Assembly (NCBI GenBank): GCA_029553375.1
Contig: JAKPCH010000059.1
Location: 1 to 64,000 of the forward strand
Length of the DNA stretch: 64,000 bases
Reading direction: 5' to 3'
Source of the DNA: Deltaproteobacteria bacterium
GTDB taxonomy: Bacteria; Desulfobacterota; Syntrophia; Syntrophales; UBA8958
The notes below the pieces were generated by a model. That model was not told the DNA's origin. It ran no database searches and saw only the letters and a list, made by a program, of their open reading frames with translations. Shown here piece after piece: positions 1 to 11,361 of the stretch. The translations under genes and the position numbers were made by a program. Each line of letters begins with the position of its first letter. The first letter of the stretch is position 1.

Positions 1-174
1 GACGAACTGGTATGGAGTCACGCCAAGCGCACGGGGATGGCGCGCAACCCATTGCGCAAGGGCGAGAAGATCAGGGATCGAGTCGATGCGAAGCTTCAGT
101 CGATGGCCGAAGACCCGGACCTTGTGCGGTCATTCTTCGGGCATCCATCTGTTGCCTATATTACTGACTGCTGA
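1..174 (+). CDS. IS630-type transposase, C-terminal end (partial)
   Basis: An open frame runs from the window edge to a TGA at 172-174 and encodes 57 residues. The text (a WSHAKRTGMARNPLRKGEK stretch, then RSFFGHPSVAYITD) resembles the C-terminal end of IS630-family DDE transposases, which move insertion sequences by cutting and joining DNA. The DDE catalytic core would lie before the window, so activity cannot be judged. A MITE-like element with TA-flanked ends at 7936-8096 may be related, since IS630 elements insert at TA within CTAG. Family call is from memory of the conserved tail. Confidence 0.6.
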   Translation, partial: DELVWSHAKRTGMARNPLRKGEKIRDRVDAKLQSMAEDPDLVRSFFGHPSVAYITDC

Positions 175-224
175 GTAAGGGTGCCTTAAGGTGTTGCGGT
201 GTGCGCCCGCTACGATGCCGCGGC

Positions 225-902
225 ATGAGGATCCTGATCGTCGAGGACGACCGGCTGCTGGGCGACGGCCTGTGCCAGGGGCTGCGCGCGTCGGGCTTCA
301 GCGCCGACTGGCTGACCGACGGCGCCGCCGCCGACGCCGCGCTGGCCGCAGGCGACGTCGACCTGATCGTGCTCGACCTCGGGCTGCCCGGGCGAGACGG
401 GTTGCACTGGCTGCGGCACTGGCGCCGGCGCGCCGAGCGCGTGCCGGTGCTGATCCTGACCGCACGCGGCGAGCTGGCCGAACGCATCGCCGGGCTGGAC
501 GCCGGCGCCGACGACTACCTGGTCAAGCCGGTGCCGCTGGCCGAGCTGGCGGCGCGCATCCGTGCGCTGCTGCGGCGCAGCCACGCGCGTCCCGAGCCGG
601 TGTGGACGCACGGCGCGCTGCGCTTCGAGACCGATTCGCGCCGCGTGTTCTGGCGCGGCCGGCCGGTGGAGCTGGCGCCGCGCGAGACCGCTTTGCTCGA
701 GCTGCTGCTGGCCAGCCCGCAGCGCGTGCTGTCGCGCGCCACGCTGCAGCAGCGGCTGTACCACTTCGAGCAGGACATCGACAGCAACGCGCTCGAAGTG
801 CACGTGCACCACCTGCGGCGCAAGCTGCACCCGGCGATCGTGCGCACGGTGCGCGGCGTCGGCTATGCGCTGGGGCCGGCCGATGCGGGTAGCGCGAGAT
901 GA
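225..902 (+). CDS. OmpR/QseB-type response regulator
   Basis: A 225-residue DNA-binding response regulator. The receiver domain starts MRILIVEDD with the acidic pair at residues 8-9, the phosphoacceptor Asp near residue 51 in the IVLDLGLPG motif, and the switch Lys in DDYLVKP. The C-terminal half is an OmpR-type winged helix (ending VRTVRGVGYAL). The ATG at 225 is chosen because it puts the receiver strand at the N-terminus; an upstream start at 201 adds eight unrelated residues. Its stop overlaps the ATG of the histidine kinase at 899, so the two are translationally coupled. Similar to QseB, PmrA or TctD; the signal and targets cannot be told. Confidence 0.9.
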   Translation: MRILIVEDDRLLGDGLCQGLRASGFSADWLTDGAAADAALAAGDVDLIVLDLGLPGRDGLHWLRHWRRRAERVPVLILTARGELAERIAGLDAGADDYLVKPVPLAELAARIRALLRRSHARPEPVWTHGALRFETDSRRVFWRGRPVELAPRETALLELLLASPQRVLSRATLQQRLYHFEQDIDSNALEVHVHHLRRKLHPAIVRTVRGVGYALGPADAGSAR

Positions 903-2236
903 CGCTGCAGCGCCGCGTGATGCTGTTCCTGCTGGCCAGCGCGCCGCTGGTGTGGGCGCTGGGGCTGGCCTTCGGGCTGCGCAGCGCCAACCTGGAGATC
1001 AACGAGCTGTTCGACACGCAGCAGCTGCAGCTGGCGCGGCAGGTGATGGCGCTGCTGCCGTCGCTGCCGCCGCAGATGGAAGCGCAAGCGCTGCCGCAGG
1101 CGCCCGGCGGCGCCAAGGGCGCCGCCGACGAGGACGACCTGTCGATCGCGGTGTGGGACCGCTCGGGCCGGCTGCTGCTGGCCGACCGCGAGGGCGTGCA
1201 GCTGCCCTACCGCGGCGACGGCGGCGGCTTCGTCGACCACCGCATCGACGGCCGCGACTGGCGGCTGTATTACCTGCGCGAGCCATCGGGCGAATGGCTG
1301 GTCGCCGTCGGCCAGCAGCGCGACGAGCGCGACGAGCTGGTGCAGGCCTTGCTGGCCGGCCAGCTGCTGCCCTGGGTGCTGACCTTGCCGGCGCTGCTGC
1401 TGGTGATGGCCGCGGCGTTGCGCCAGGCGCTGCAGCCGCTGCGGCGCCTGGGCGAGGAGCTGCGCCAGCGCCGCGCGCTGGAGCTGCAGCCGCTGCACGA
1501 CACTGCGCTGCCCGACGACCTGAAGCCTTTGGTACAGGCACTGAATGCGCTGCTGGCGCGGGTGCGCGAGCAGATCGAACACGAGCGCCGCTTCACCGCC
1601 GACGCCGCGCACGAGCTGCGCACGCCGCTGGCCGCGTTGCAGGCGCAGTGGGACACGGCGCAGCTCGAAGCCGCCCGCGCGGGCCATGCGGCCACGCCGG
1701 CCCAAGCCAAGGTCGGCGAGGGCCTGGCCCGCCTGAGCCGGCTGGTCACGCAGATGCTGGCGCTGGCGCGGCTGGAGCACCTGGACGCGCCGGCCCAGCG
1801 CGCCGCCATCGACTGGAGCACGCTGGTCGAGCAGTTGTTCGGCGAGCTGTTGCCGCTGGCCGAGACGCGGCAGGCCGAACTCGAATGCCAGTGGCCGCCG
1901 CGCGGCGAACCGCCGCTGCTGGTGCACGGCGACAGCGCGCTGCTGACGCTGATGCTGCGCAACCTGCTGGACAACGCGTTGCGCCATTCGCCGCCGCACG
2001 GCCGCGTCACGCTGCGCTTGGCGGCCGATGCGATCGAGGTCATCGACCACGGCCCCGGCGTGCCCGACGAACTGCTGCCGCGCCTGGGCGACCGCTTCTT
2101 CCGCCTGCCCGGCCAGGCGCATGCGGGCAGCGGGCTGGGGCTGTCGATCGCCACGCGCATCGCCGCGCTGCACGGCCTGGTGCTGCAGGCGCGGCGCGAC
2201 AGCGGTGTTTTCGTGATGCGCGTGAGCCCGGCCTGA
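899..2236 (+). CDS. Sensor histidine kinase (QseC/TctE type)
   Basis: A 445-residue inner-membrane sensor kinase, partner of the regulator that overlaps its start. A transmembrane helix lies near residues 8-28 and a second near 156-178, enclosing a periplasmic sensor of about 125 residues. The H-box ADAAHELRTPLAAL places the phosphorylated His at about residue 238. The ATPase domain has the N-box NLLDNALRHSP and the G-boxes DHGPGVP and GSGLGLSIA, so it looks complete. Length is normal for QseC/TctE kinases. The signal is unknown; no transport or resistance gene lies beside it to give a hint. Confidence 0.9.
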   Translation: MTLQRRVMLFLLASAPLVWALGLAFGLRSANLEINELFDTQQLQLARQVMALLPSLPPQMEAQALPQAPGGAKGAADEDDLSIAVWDRSGRLLLADREGVQLPYRGDGGGFVDHRIDGRDWRLYYLREPSGEWLVAVGQQRDERDELVQALLAGQLLPWVLTLPALLLVMAAALRQALQPLRRLGEELRQRRALELQPLHDTALPDDLKPLVQALNALLARVREQIEHERRFTADAAHELRTPLAALQAQWDTAQLEAARAGHAATPAQAKVGEGLARLSRLVTQMLALARLEHLDAPAQRAAIDWSTLVEQLFGELLPLAETRQAELECQWPPRGEPPLLVHGDSALLTLMLRNLLDNALRHSPPHGRVTLRLAADAIEVIDHGPGVPDELLPRLGDRFFRLPGQAHAGSGLGLSIATRIAALHGLVLQARRDSGVFVMRVSPA

Positions 2237-2244
2237 GCGCCTAT

Positions 2245-2388
2245 GAAGCATTCCGCCACACCCGCTCGCGCGCCGGAAACGGCGCCGCTCGTCGTTGCAA
2301 ATGCTCGCCATAGCTCGGGCTATGGCTGCGCTTTGCGCCTGGATCGACACCGTTTCGCGACGCCCGCTCGGGCGCGCCGGAATGCTTC
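2245..2388. repeat. Intergenic palindromic repeat, copy A
   Basis: The stretch between two convergent genes is bounded by an 11-base inverted repeat, GAAGCATTCCG at 2245-2255 and its complement at 2378-2388. Inside is a core of about 50 bases (2290-2342) that also occurs at 7988-8042: both begin CGTCGTTGCAAAT, contain a CTCGC/ATA...TAT/GCTGCG stem and end TTTGCG. It looks like a dispersed non-coding repeat that can fold into a long hairpin. No open frame with coding character is present. Confidence 0.6.
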
Positions 2389-2411
2389 ACAGGCTCTGAG
2401 CGCCGGCGCCG

Positions 2412-2957
2412 CTACAGCGGGGCCGCCGGGCCGAAACCGAACAGCGCCGCCAGCAACCGCGCCGGGAACTGGCGCACCGCCGCGTTGTAGGCGAGCACGG
2501 CGTCGTTGAACAACTGGCGCGCGAAGCCCAGGCGCTGCGCCGCGTCGCCCAGCACCGCGCGCAGCTTGGCCAGCCCCTCGTCGGCGGCGAGTTCGCGCTG
2601 CTGTTCGGCCAGCGCCAGCACGCGCGACTGCGCCGCGGCCAGCGCGGCGTCGGCCGCGGCAAAGGCGCTGGCGTGGGCCGCCAGCGCGGCGCGCGCGCGC
2701 AACGCCTCGGCCGCGGCCTGGGCGCGCGCCTGGGCGGCGGCGAGGGCATCGAGCGCGCCGGCTTCGCCCGCCAGCGGCTCGCGCAGCGCCTCGAGCAGCG
2801 CGCGCAGCGCCGCGGCGCGGCGCTGCAGCGGCTCGTCGAACTGCGCGCAGGCGCCGACGATGGCGTTGCGATGGCCGACCAGCCGGTTGTGCGCGCCCAG
2901 CGCCCAGAACACCGCCAGCGCGGCGAGGGCGATCAGCAGCCACTGCGGGGTGTCCAT
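2412..2957 (-). CDS. lemA: LemA family protein
   Basis: A 181-residue membrane-anchored protein of the LemA family. An N-terminal transmembrane helix (about residues 5-22) is followed by the family text NRLVGHRNAI and FDEPLQRR, a long Ala-rich helical region typical of the LemA antiparallel helical bundle, and the C-terminal signature FARQLFNDAVLAYNAAVRQFP. The molecular function of LemA proteins is not established; they are often found with membrane or envelope stress genes. It begins 22 bases downstream of the GntP permease stop and is probably co-transcribed with it. Confidence 0.88.
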   Translation of the reverse strand: MDTPQWLLIALAALAVFWALGAHNRLVGHRNAIVGACAQFDEPLQRRAAALRALLEALREPLAGEAGALDALAAAQARAQAAAEALRARAALAAHASAFAAADAALAAAQSRVLALAEQQRELAADEGLAKLRAVLGDAAQRLGFARQLFNDAVLAYNAAVRQFPARLLAALFGFGPAAPL

Positions 2958-2979
2958 CGCATTCGCCGCTGGCCGGCGC

Positions 2980-4431
2980 CTAGAACGAGCCGAACACCGA
3001 GCCCAGCACGATCACCGTGACCAGCGCGAGCAGCGCGCTGACGATGCCGACCATCACGATGTCGAAGTAGCTGTCCTTGTGCGAACTGCCGCACACCGCC
3101 AGCAGCGTGACCACCGCGCCGTTGTGCGGCAGGCTGTCCAGCGAGCCGGCGCCGATGGCCGCCACGCGGTGCAGCAGCGCCGGGTCGATGCCGTGCGCGG
3201 CGGCCAGCTCCATGTAGGTTTCGCCCAGCGCGGCGAGCGCGATGGTCATGCCGCCCGAGGCCGAGCCGGTGAGTGCCGACAGCACGTTGGTGGCCACCGC
3301 CAGCCCGACCAGCGGCCCGCCTTCGATGCCCAGCACCCAGTCGCTGACCACCTGGAACGCCGGCAGCGCCGCGACCACCGCGCCGAAGCCGACCAGGCTG
3401 GCCACGCTGATCACCGGCAGCACCGACGCGTTGAGCCCGGCGTCGACGCTTTCGCGCAGCGCGTTCAGGCGCGGCCGGTTGAGCAGGTACAGCACGACGA
3501 TCGCCGCGGCCAGCGCGACGATCACCGACCACACGCCGCCCACCGAATACAGCGAGGTCTCGCCCCACTGCGGCAGCGCCAGGAAGGCGGTGTCCATGCG
3601 CGGCAGCACGAGCAGCGACATCGTCAGGTTGACCGCCATCACCACCCCCAGCGGCAGCATCGCCACGACGATGCTGGGCGGCGCCATGGCGCGCCGGCCG
3701 TGGGCGGCTTCGGCCGGGTCGAAGGCGGCGGCGGTGGTGGCGCGCTCGCGCACCACGGTGTCGGTGGTGGATTGGCCCGGTGCCGCGATCGGCCCGCCGA
3801 AACCTTCGCCCGCGGCGCGCGCGCGCCTTTCGGCACGGCCCAGCCACCACAGGCCGAAGCCCAGCATCACCGCCGAGGCGATGATCCCCAGCCCCGGTGC
3901 GGCAAAGGGCGTGGTGCCGAAGAAGGGCATCGGGATCGCGTTCTGGATCGCCGGCGTGCCCGGCATCGCGGTCATGGTGAAGGTGGTGGTGCCCAGCGCC
4001 ACGGCGGGTGCCAGCAGCCGGTTCGGGATGTCGGCGGCGCGGAACAGCGCCTGGCCCATCGGCGCGATCACGAACATCGCCACGAACAGGCTGACGCCGC
4101 CGTAGGTGACCAGCGCGCCGGCCAGCACCACCGCCAGCACCGAGCGCGACGGGCCCAGCTTGTCGGTCATGAAGTTGGCGATGGCCGTGACCGAGCCGCT
4201 GTCGTCCATCAGCTTGCCGAACAGCGCGCCCAGCAGAAACAGCGGGAAGAACTGCGCGATGAAGCCGGCGGCCGAGCCCATGAAGGTCTGCGTCCAGTGC
4301 GCCAGCAGCGGCTGGCCCGAAAAGGCCGCGGCCACCAGCGCGGCCAGCGGCGCCAGGCCGAGCACGCTCCAGCCGCGGTAGGCCAGCCACACCAGCAGGC
4401 CCAGGCCGACGAGGATGCCGAGCAGTCCCAT
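2980..4431 (-). CDS. GntP family permease
   Basis: A 483-residue inner-membrane carrier with about twelve hydrophobic helices. Segments such as GSVTAIANFMTDKLGP, VTYGGVSLFVAMFVIAPMG and TTTFTMTAMPGTPAIQN are typical of GntP-family proton symporters, which import gluconate and related hydroxy acids. It lies 10 bases after a patatin-like phospholipase gene. In Burkholderiales, GntP carriers beside polyhydroxybutyrate genes are often assigned to 3-hydroxybutyrate uptake; that substrate is an inference here, and gluconate remains possible. Confidence 0.85.
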   Translation of the reverse strand: MGLLGILVGLGLLVWLAYRGWSVLGLAPLAALVAAAFSGQPLLAHWTQTFMGSAAGFIAQFFPLFLLGALFGKLMDDSGSVTAIANFMTDKLGPSRSVLAVVLAGALVTYGGVSLFVAMFVIAPMGQALFRAADIPNRLLAPAVALGTTTFTMTAMPGTPAIQNAIPMPFFGTTPFAAPGLGIIASAVMLGFGLWWLGRAERRARAAGEGFGGPIAAPGQSTTDTVVRERATTAAAFDPAEAAHGRRAMAPPSIVVAMLPLGVVMAVNLTMSLLVLPRMDTAFLALPQWGETSLYSVGGVWSVIVALAAAIVVLYLLNRPRLNALRESVDAGLNASVLPVISVASLVGFGAVVAALPAFQVVSDWVLGIEGGPLVGLAVATNVLSALTGSASGGMTIALAALGETYMELAAAHGIDPALLHRVAAIGAGSLDSLPHNGAVVTLLAVCGSSHKDSYFDIVMVGIVSALLALVTVIVLGSVFGSF

Positions 4432-4441
4432 GGCGCGGCCC

Positions 4442-5482
4442 TCAGCAGGCGGCCAGCATGGCGTCCAGGTCCAGCGACGAGCGGTGGCCCAGGTTGGCGC
4501 CGTGCTCGGCCATGAAGACTTCGGCGCAGCGCCGTCCCTCGTTGCGCAGCCCCTGCAGGAAGCGCCACTCGGTGATCAGCTTCGAGCTGGAGTCGACCTC
4601 GTCGACGCGGTCCGAGGCGATGCGGTGCACGCGCATCGACGCCCAGCGCGCGCTTTCGCCGTCGCCCACGTCGGGCACCTTGTTCGCCAGCTTGTGCAGC
4701 AGCGCGATCATGCGCAGCTCCTTGACCAGCGGCGCATTGAAGGCGACCTCGTTGAGCCGGTTCAGGATGTCGCGTGCCGTCTTCGGCACGGCGTCGCGCA
4801 CGATCGGGTTGATCTGCACCAGGATGGTGTCGTGCGAATTGGTCTCGCGCACCAGCGGCGTGATCGTCGGGTTGCCGACGTAGCCGCCGTCCCAATACGC
4901 CTCGCCGTCGATCTCCACCGCCTGGAACATGGTCGGCAGGCAGGCCGAGGCGATCAGCACATCGGGCGTGATCTCGGCGTTGCGGAAGACGCGGCCGGTG
5001 CCGGTGCGCACGTTGGTGGCGGTGATGAACAGCTGCTGTCGCGCCTTGGCCAGGCAGGCGAAGTCCACCGTCTCGGCCAGGATGCTGCGCAGCGGGTGCG
5101 CGTTCATCGGGTTCAGGTCGTAGGGCGAGAACATGCGGCTCATCACCTCGAAGCCCATGTACAGCGGCGAGTTCTGCAGCGTCCACTGCCCCGACAGCAT
5201 CGCCCAAGGGCTGCGCTGCAGCGGGCTGAAGCGGCCGGCGTCGGCGGTGGCCTTCCAGAAGGTTTCCAGCGCCGCCTTGGCGCCTTCGGCCCCGCCGTGC
5301 TCGTAGCCGCTGGCCATCACGGCGGCGTTCATCGCGCCGGCCGAGGTGCCCGAGATGCCCTCGATCTGCAGCCCCGGCTCCTCGAGCAGACGGTCGATCA
5401 CGCCCCAGGTGAAGGCGCCGTGCGCGCCACCGCCTTGCAGGGCCAGGTCGATGAGCAGGGGTTTGGAGGCAGACAAAGGCAT
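4442..5482 (-). CDS. Patatin-like phospholipase
   Basis: A 346-residue patatin-fold acyl hydrolase. The oxyanion-hole motif LALQGGGAHGAF opens the domain, the nucleophile elbow is GISGTSAGAMN, and the catalytic Asp is in YWDGGYVGNP, giving the complete Ser-Asp dyad. Such enzymes hydrolyse lipid acyl esters, and some act on stored polyhydroxybutyrate. The ATG at 5482 is preceded by GGAAGAG, so it is preferred over a longer frame that adds 21 Arg/His-rich residues. It is followed closely by the GntP permease and LemA genes. No signal peptide is seen, which favours a cytoplasmic enzyme. Confidence 0.88.
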   Translation of the reverse strand: MPLSASKPLLIDLALQGGGAHGAFTWGVIDRLLEEPGLQIEGISGTSAGAMNAAVMASGYEHGGAEGAKAALETFWKATADAGRFSPLQRSPWAMLSGQWTLQNSPLYMGFEVMSRMFSPYDLNPMNAHPLRSILAETVDFACLAKARQQLFITATNVRTGTGRVFRNAEITPDVLIASACLPTMFQAVEIDGEAYWDGGYVGNPTITPLVRETNSHDTILVQINPIVRDAVPKTARDILNRLNEVAFNAPLVKELRMIALLHKLANKVPDVGDGESARWASMRVHRIASDRVDEVDSSSKLITEWRFLQGLRNEGRRCAEVFMAEHGANLGHRSSLDLDAMLAAC

Positions 5483-5584
5483 GGCTCTTCCGTAACGTTT
5501 GTGCGGTGCAGCATGATAACGGGGGCCCCGGTGCGGCGGCCGCACGCTAGGTAATCGGCCGATAACGCGGGCAGCGCCGCGCCT

Positions 5585-6865
5585 TCAGCCCCGAATCTCG
5601 CCCTGGCCCAGCACCACCCACTTCAGCGAGGTCAGCCCGTCCAGCCCGACCGGGCCGCGGGCGTGGAACTTGTCGGTGCTGATGCCGATCTCGGCGCCCA
5701 GCCCGTACTCGAAACCGTCTGCGAAGCGGGTGCTCGCATTCACCATCACGCTGGCGGAATCGACTTCGCGCAGGAAGCGCATCGCATGCGGGTGGCTCGT
5801 GGTCAGGATCGCATCGGTGTGCTTGGAGCCGTAGCGGTTGATGTGCGCGATGGCCTCGTCCAGGCTGTCGACCAGCTTGATGCTGATGATCGGCGCCAGG
5901 TATTCCTCGGCCCAGTCGGCTTGCACCGCATCGACCACGTCGGCGCCGGGCACGCCCGCGAGCAGCGCCTTGGCGGGCGCGTCGCAGCGCATCTGCACCC
6001 CCTTGGCCGCGAAGACCGCACCCAGGCGCGGCAGGAAGGCCGGCGCCACCGCGCGGTGCACCAGCAGCGACTCGGCCGCATTGCAGGGGCTGACCTTCTG
6101 CGTCTTGGCGTTGTCGGTGACGCGCAACGCCTGTTCCAGGTCCACCGTTTCGTCGACGTAGATGTGGCAGTTGCCGTCCAGGTGCTTGATCACCGGCACA
6201 CGGGCTTCGGCACTGATGCGCTCGATCAGGCTCTTGCCGCCGCGCGGGATGATCACATCGACGTACTCGGGCATCGTGATCAGCCGGCCCACCGCGGCGC
6301 GGTCGGTGGTCTGCACCAGCTGCACCGCATCGGCCGGCAACCCGGCGGCGACCAGCGCCGCCTGCACTTCGCGCCACAACGCCAGGTTGGACTGCAGCGC
6401 CTCGGAGCCGCCGCGCAGGATGCAGGCGTTGCCGCTCTTGATCGCCAGCGAGGCGGCTTCGATGGTGACGTTGGGCCGGGCCTCGTAGATCATGCCGAAC
6501 ACCCCCAGCGGCACACGCATGCGCCCCACGCTGATGCCGCTGGGCCGGCGTTTCAGCTCGGTGATCTCGCCCACCGGGTCGGGCATCGCGGCGATCTGCT
6601 CGCAGCCCTGGGCCACGGTCTCGATGATCGGCGGCGTCAGCTGCAGCCGGTCCAGCAGCGGCGCGGCCAGGCCGGCGGCGCGTGCGGCGTGCAGGTCCAG
6701 CGCGTTGGCCCGCTGCAGCGCGTCGGCGTTGGCGCGCAGCCGCGCCGCCAGGCCGCGCAGCGCATCGTTCTTCGCCGCGGTGGGCGCGGCCGCCATCGTG
6801 CTGGCCGCGGCGCGTGCGGCCGTGCCCACGTGGGCCATGTAGGCGGGGATGTCGGTGGGGTTCAT
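5585..6865 (-). CDS. proA: Gamma-glutamyl phosphate reductase
   Basis: A 426-residue enzyme of proline biosynthesis that reduces gamma-glutamyl phosphate to glutamate semialdehyde with NADPH. The aldehyde-dehydrogenase fold is complete: [45 protein letters not shown], and the catalytic Cys region [15 protein letters not shown]. Length is standard for ProA. The ATG at 6865 begins the [10 protein letters not shown] text; a longer frame upstream runs through a neighbouring gene in another frame and is not credible. The usual partner proB is not beside it. An AEC transporter gene lies immediately upstream in the same direction. Confidence 0.95.
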   Translation of the reverse strand: MNPTDIPAYMAHVGTAARAAASTMAAAPTAAKNDALRGLAARLRANADALQRANALDLHAARAAGLAAPLLDRLQLTPPIIETVAQGCEQIAAMPDPVGEITELKRRPSGISVGRMRVPLGVFGMIYEARPNVTIEAASLAIKSGNACILRGGSEALQSNLALWREVQAALVAAGLPADAVQLVQTTDRAAVGRLITMPEYVDVIIPRGGKSLIERISAEARVPVIKHLDGNCHIYVDETVDLEQALRVTDNAKTQKVSPCNAAESLLVHRAVAPAFLPRLGAVFAAKGVQMRCDAPAKALLAGVPGADVVDAVQADWAEEYLAPIISIKLVDSLDEAIAHINRYGSKHTDAILTTSHPHAMRFLREVDSASVMVNASTRFADGFEYGLGAEIGISTDKFHARGPVGLDGLTSLKWVVLGQGEIRG

Positions 6866-6891
6866 GGCCGGGATTTTCCTCCGAAGCGGTG

Positions 6892-7887
6892 TCACTGCGG
6901 CAGCAGGCCCAGCCGGCCCAGCACGCCCAGCCACAGCGCCGCGCTCGCCATGTAGCCCAGCGTCGACAGTACGATCGCCGCCGTCGCCTCGGCCTGCTGC
7001 GCCGCATAGCGCTGCGCGAAGATCAAGGCATTGGCGCCCACCGGCACCGCGGCGGCCATCACCATCACCGCCAGCGGCAGCCCGCCCAGGCCGAAGCCGA
7101 AGCGTGCGCTGGCCAGCACCAGCGCCGGCACCAGCAGCAGCTTGGCCGCGGCGATGGCGGCCGGCGCAAGCAGGCCGCCCTGCACGCCGTAATAGGCCAG
7201 CGACAGGCCGATCAGCACCAGGCACAGCGGCACTACCGCGCTGCCCAGCAGTTGCAGCACCTCGTCGGCCAGCGCCGGCAGGCCCAGGCCCGCGGCGTTC
7301 CAGGCCAGCCCGGCCAGCACCGGCAGCACCACCGGGTGGATCACGGTATTGCGCACCGTGGTGGCCAGCGTGCGCACGAGGCTGCCGCCGCCTTCGCGCC
7401 GTGCCTTGTCGTGCGCCAGGTCGAGTTCGACCAGCGTGGTGCTCAGCGACAGCAGCACCAGCGCGTGCACGCTGACCACCATCAGGTGCAGCCCCAGGCC
7501 CGCTTCGCCGAATACGGCAGTGGCCATCGGGATGCCCATCTGCACGTTGTTGCCGAAACCCACCGCGATCGCGCGCACCGCCGGCGCCGCCACCGGCAGC
7601 GCGGGCGCGTGGCGGCGCCGCCGCCGCTGCCAGGCGTGCACCGCCAACATCAGCGCCAGTATCGGCAGGAAGTAGGCGACCAGCATGCGCCACGGCAGCG
7701 CGGCCAGGTCGAGCCGCGCCGTGGTGCGAAACAGCAGCGCCGGCACGAAGATGTAGAAGGCCGCCGCCGACAGCACGCGCGCCGGGTCGGCTTGCGGCGC
7801 ACCCAGCCAGCGCAGCCGCCCGGCCAGCCAGCCCAGCGCCACGGTGGCCAGGATGGCGAGCAGCTTGAAGAAGACGGCGGCAGTCAT
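6892..7887 (-). CDS. AEC family transporter
   Basis: A 331-residue integral membrane protein with about ten hydrophobic helices in two five-helix halves, as in the auxin efflux carrier (AEC) family. Family features include an N-terminal helix followed by [21 protein letters not shown], the charged loop before the second half, and [11 protein letters not shown] in the middle. Bacterial relatives move organic acids such as malate or malonate; the substrate here is unknown. It ends 26 bases before proA on the same strand. Upstream is the repeat-rich spacer that separates it from topB. Confidence 0.85.
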   Translation of the reverse strand: MTAAVFFKLLAILATVALGWLAGRLRWLGAPQADPARVLSAAAFYIFVPALLFRTTARLDLAALPWRMLVAYFLPILALMLAVHAWQRRRRRHAPALPVAAPAVRAIAVGFGNNVQMGIPMATAVFGEAGLGLHLMVVSVHALVLLSLSTTLVELDLAHDKARREGGGSLVRTLATTVRNTVIHPVVLPVLAGLAWNAAGLGLPALADEVLQLLGSAVVPLCLVLIGLSLAYYGVQGGLLAPAAIAAAKLLLVPALVLASARFGFGLGGLPLAVMVMAAAVPVGANALIFAQRYAAQQAEATAAIVLSTLGYMASAALWLGVLGRLGLLPQ

Positions 7888-7913
7888 CGGACGGCACGCC
7901 GTCGTCGCGCTGG

Positions 7914-7955
7914 CGCAGCGTCGAACACTGCACTAGTGCGGTGTTCGACGCTGCG
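7914..7955. repeat. 42-bp near-perfect palindrome
   Basis: The 42 bases are self-complementary except for one symmetrical pair (a G-T type mismatch), with centre ACTAGT at 7932-7937. The right half is the left end of the MITE-like element at 7936-8096; the left half (7916-7936) is identical over 21 bases to 8079-8099, the right end of that element. It looks like two element ends abutting at the same TA. As RNA it would form a very stable hairpin between topB and the AEC gene. Confidence 0.75.
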
Positions 7956-8095
7956 CAGCACATAAAACCGCGTCTTTGCCGCCCTGGCGTCGTTGCAAAT
8001 CCTCGCGATATCTTCGGGTATCGCTGCGGTTTGCGTCTAGCCAGGACGACAAATCCATCGGTTTTCTTAAGCGCTTCACAGCGTCGAACACTGCA

Positions 8096-8096
<1 letters not shown>
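7936..8096. mobile_element. MITE-like element flanked by TA (IS630-type ends)
   Basis: A 161-base segment has terminal inverted repeats of about 18-19 bases (left GTGCGGTGTTCGACGCTG, right its complement with one mismatch) and a TA dinucleotide on each side, set in CTAG. This is the target pattern of IS630-type transposition. No transposase is encoded, so it would be a MITE moved in trans. The inside carries the dispersed core repeat (7988-8042) shared with 2290-2342, plus an inner AAAACCG/CGGTTTT pair. The right end supplies the TAG stop codon of topB (8096-8098). Element identity is inferred from ends only. Confidence 0.55.
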
Positions 8097-10714
<2,618 letters not shown>

Positions 10715-10733
10715 GTCCGCTTCGTCTGCTCCT

Positions 10734-10753
10734 TGGCTGGCTGGCTGGCTGGC
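10734..10753. repeat. (TGGC)5 tetranucleotide tandem repeat
   Basis: Five TGGC units stand in the spacer between divergent topB and the SET-domain gene. Such tracts can gain or lose units by slippage and so change promoter spacing, but no promoter elements were recognised here. Confidence 0.85.
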
Positions 10754-10818
10754 GCCGGGGCGTGCCTACAATCGCCGCCTCTCGCGCGCACGTGCACACG
10801 CGCGCGCCCACAAGATCA

Positions 10819-11331
10819 ATGTACCCAATGAAGACCAGCGCGCAAGCCGACACGCTGCCACCCGGCCCGCGCCGCCATCGCAACGCCCGGCGCGTGCAGG
10901 TGCGGCGCAGCGGCGTGCACGGCAAGGGGGTGTTCGCGATGCTGCCGATCGCCGCCGGCCAGACCATCTTCGAATACGTGGGCGAGCGCATCAGCTGGCA
11001 GGAAGCACTGCGCCGCCATCCGCACGACCCGGCGCAGCCGAACCACACCTTCTACTTCCACATCGACGACACGCTGGTGATCGACGGCAACGTCGGTGGC
11101 AACGCGGCGCGCTGGATCAACCATTCCTGCGAAGCCAACTGCGAGGCCGACGAACGCGGCGGCCGCGTCTTCATCAAGGCGCTGCGCGACATCCACCCCG
11201 GCGAGGAACTGTTCTACGACTACGGACTGGTGATCGAGGCCCGCTACACCGCCAAGCTCAAGCGCGAATTCGCCTGCCACTGCGGCAGCGCACATTGCCG
11301 CGGCACGCTGCTGGCGCCCAAACGGCGCTGA
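10819..11331 (+). CDS. SET-domain protein-lysine methyltransferase
   Basis: A protein of about 170 residues that is almost entirely a SET domain, the fold that transfers methyl groups from S-adenosylmethionine to lysines. Visible motifs are GKGVFA near the start, the cofactor motif WINHSCEANCEA, EELFYDYG with the catalytic Tyr, and a post-SET Cys cluster CHCGSAHCRG. SET proteins are best known in eukaryotes but small ones recur in betaproteobacteria; the target protein is unknown. The start is uncertain: ATGs at 10819 and 10828 both lack a clear ribosome site. birA follows 30 bases later. Confidence 0.82.
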   Translation: MYPMKTSAQADTLPPGPRRHRNARRVQVRRSGVHGKGVFAMLPIAAGQTIFEYVGERISWQEALRRHPHDPAQPNHTFYFHIDDTLVIDGNVGGNAARWINHSCEANCEADERGGRVFIKALRDIHPGEELFYDYGLVIEARYTAKLKREFACHCGSAHCRGTLLAPKRR

Positions 11332-11361
11332 AGGCGCGCCGCGCACCCTCCAGGAAGCACC

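Noticed and set aside
899..2350. Long frames antisense to the histidine kinase and other high-GC genes.
   Set aside because: They are composition artefacts, full of Ala, Arg and Gln runs, without ribosome sites or recognisable domains.
5585..7963. A very long minus-strand frame that would fuse extra sequence to the N-terminus of ProA.
   Set aside because: The added part is the AEC transporter gene read in another frame; ProA begins normally at 6865.
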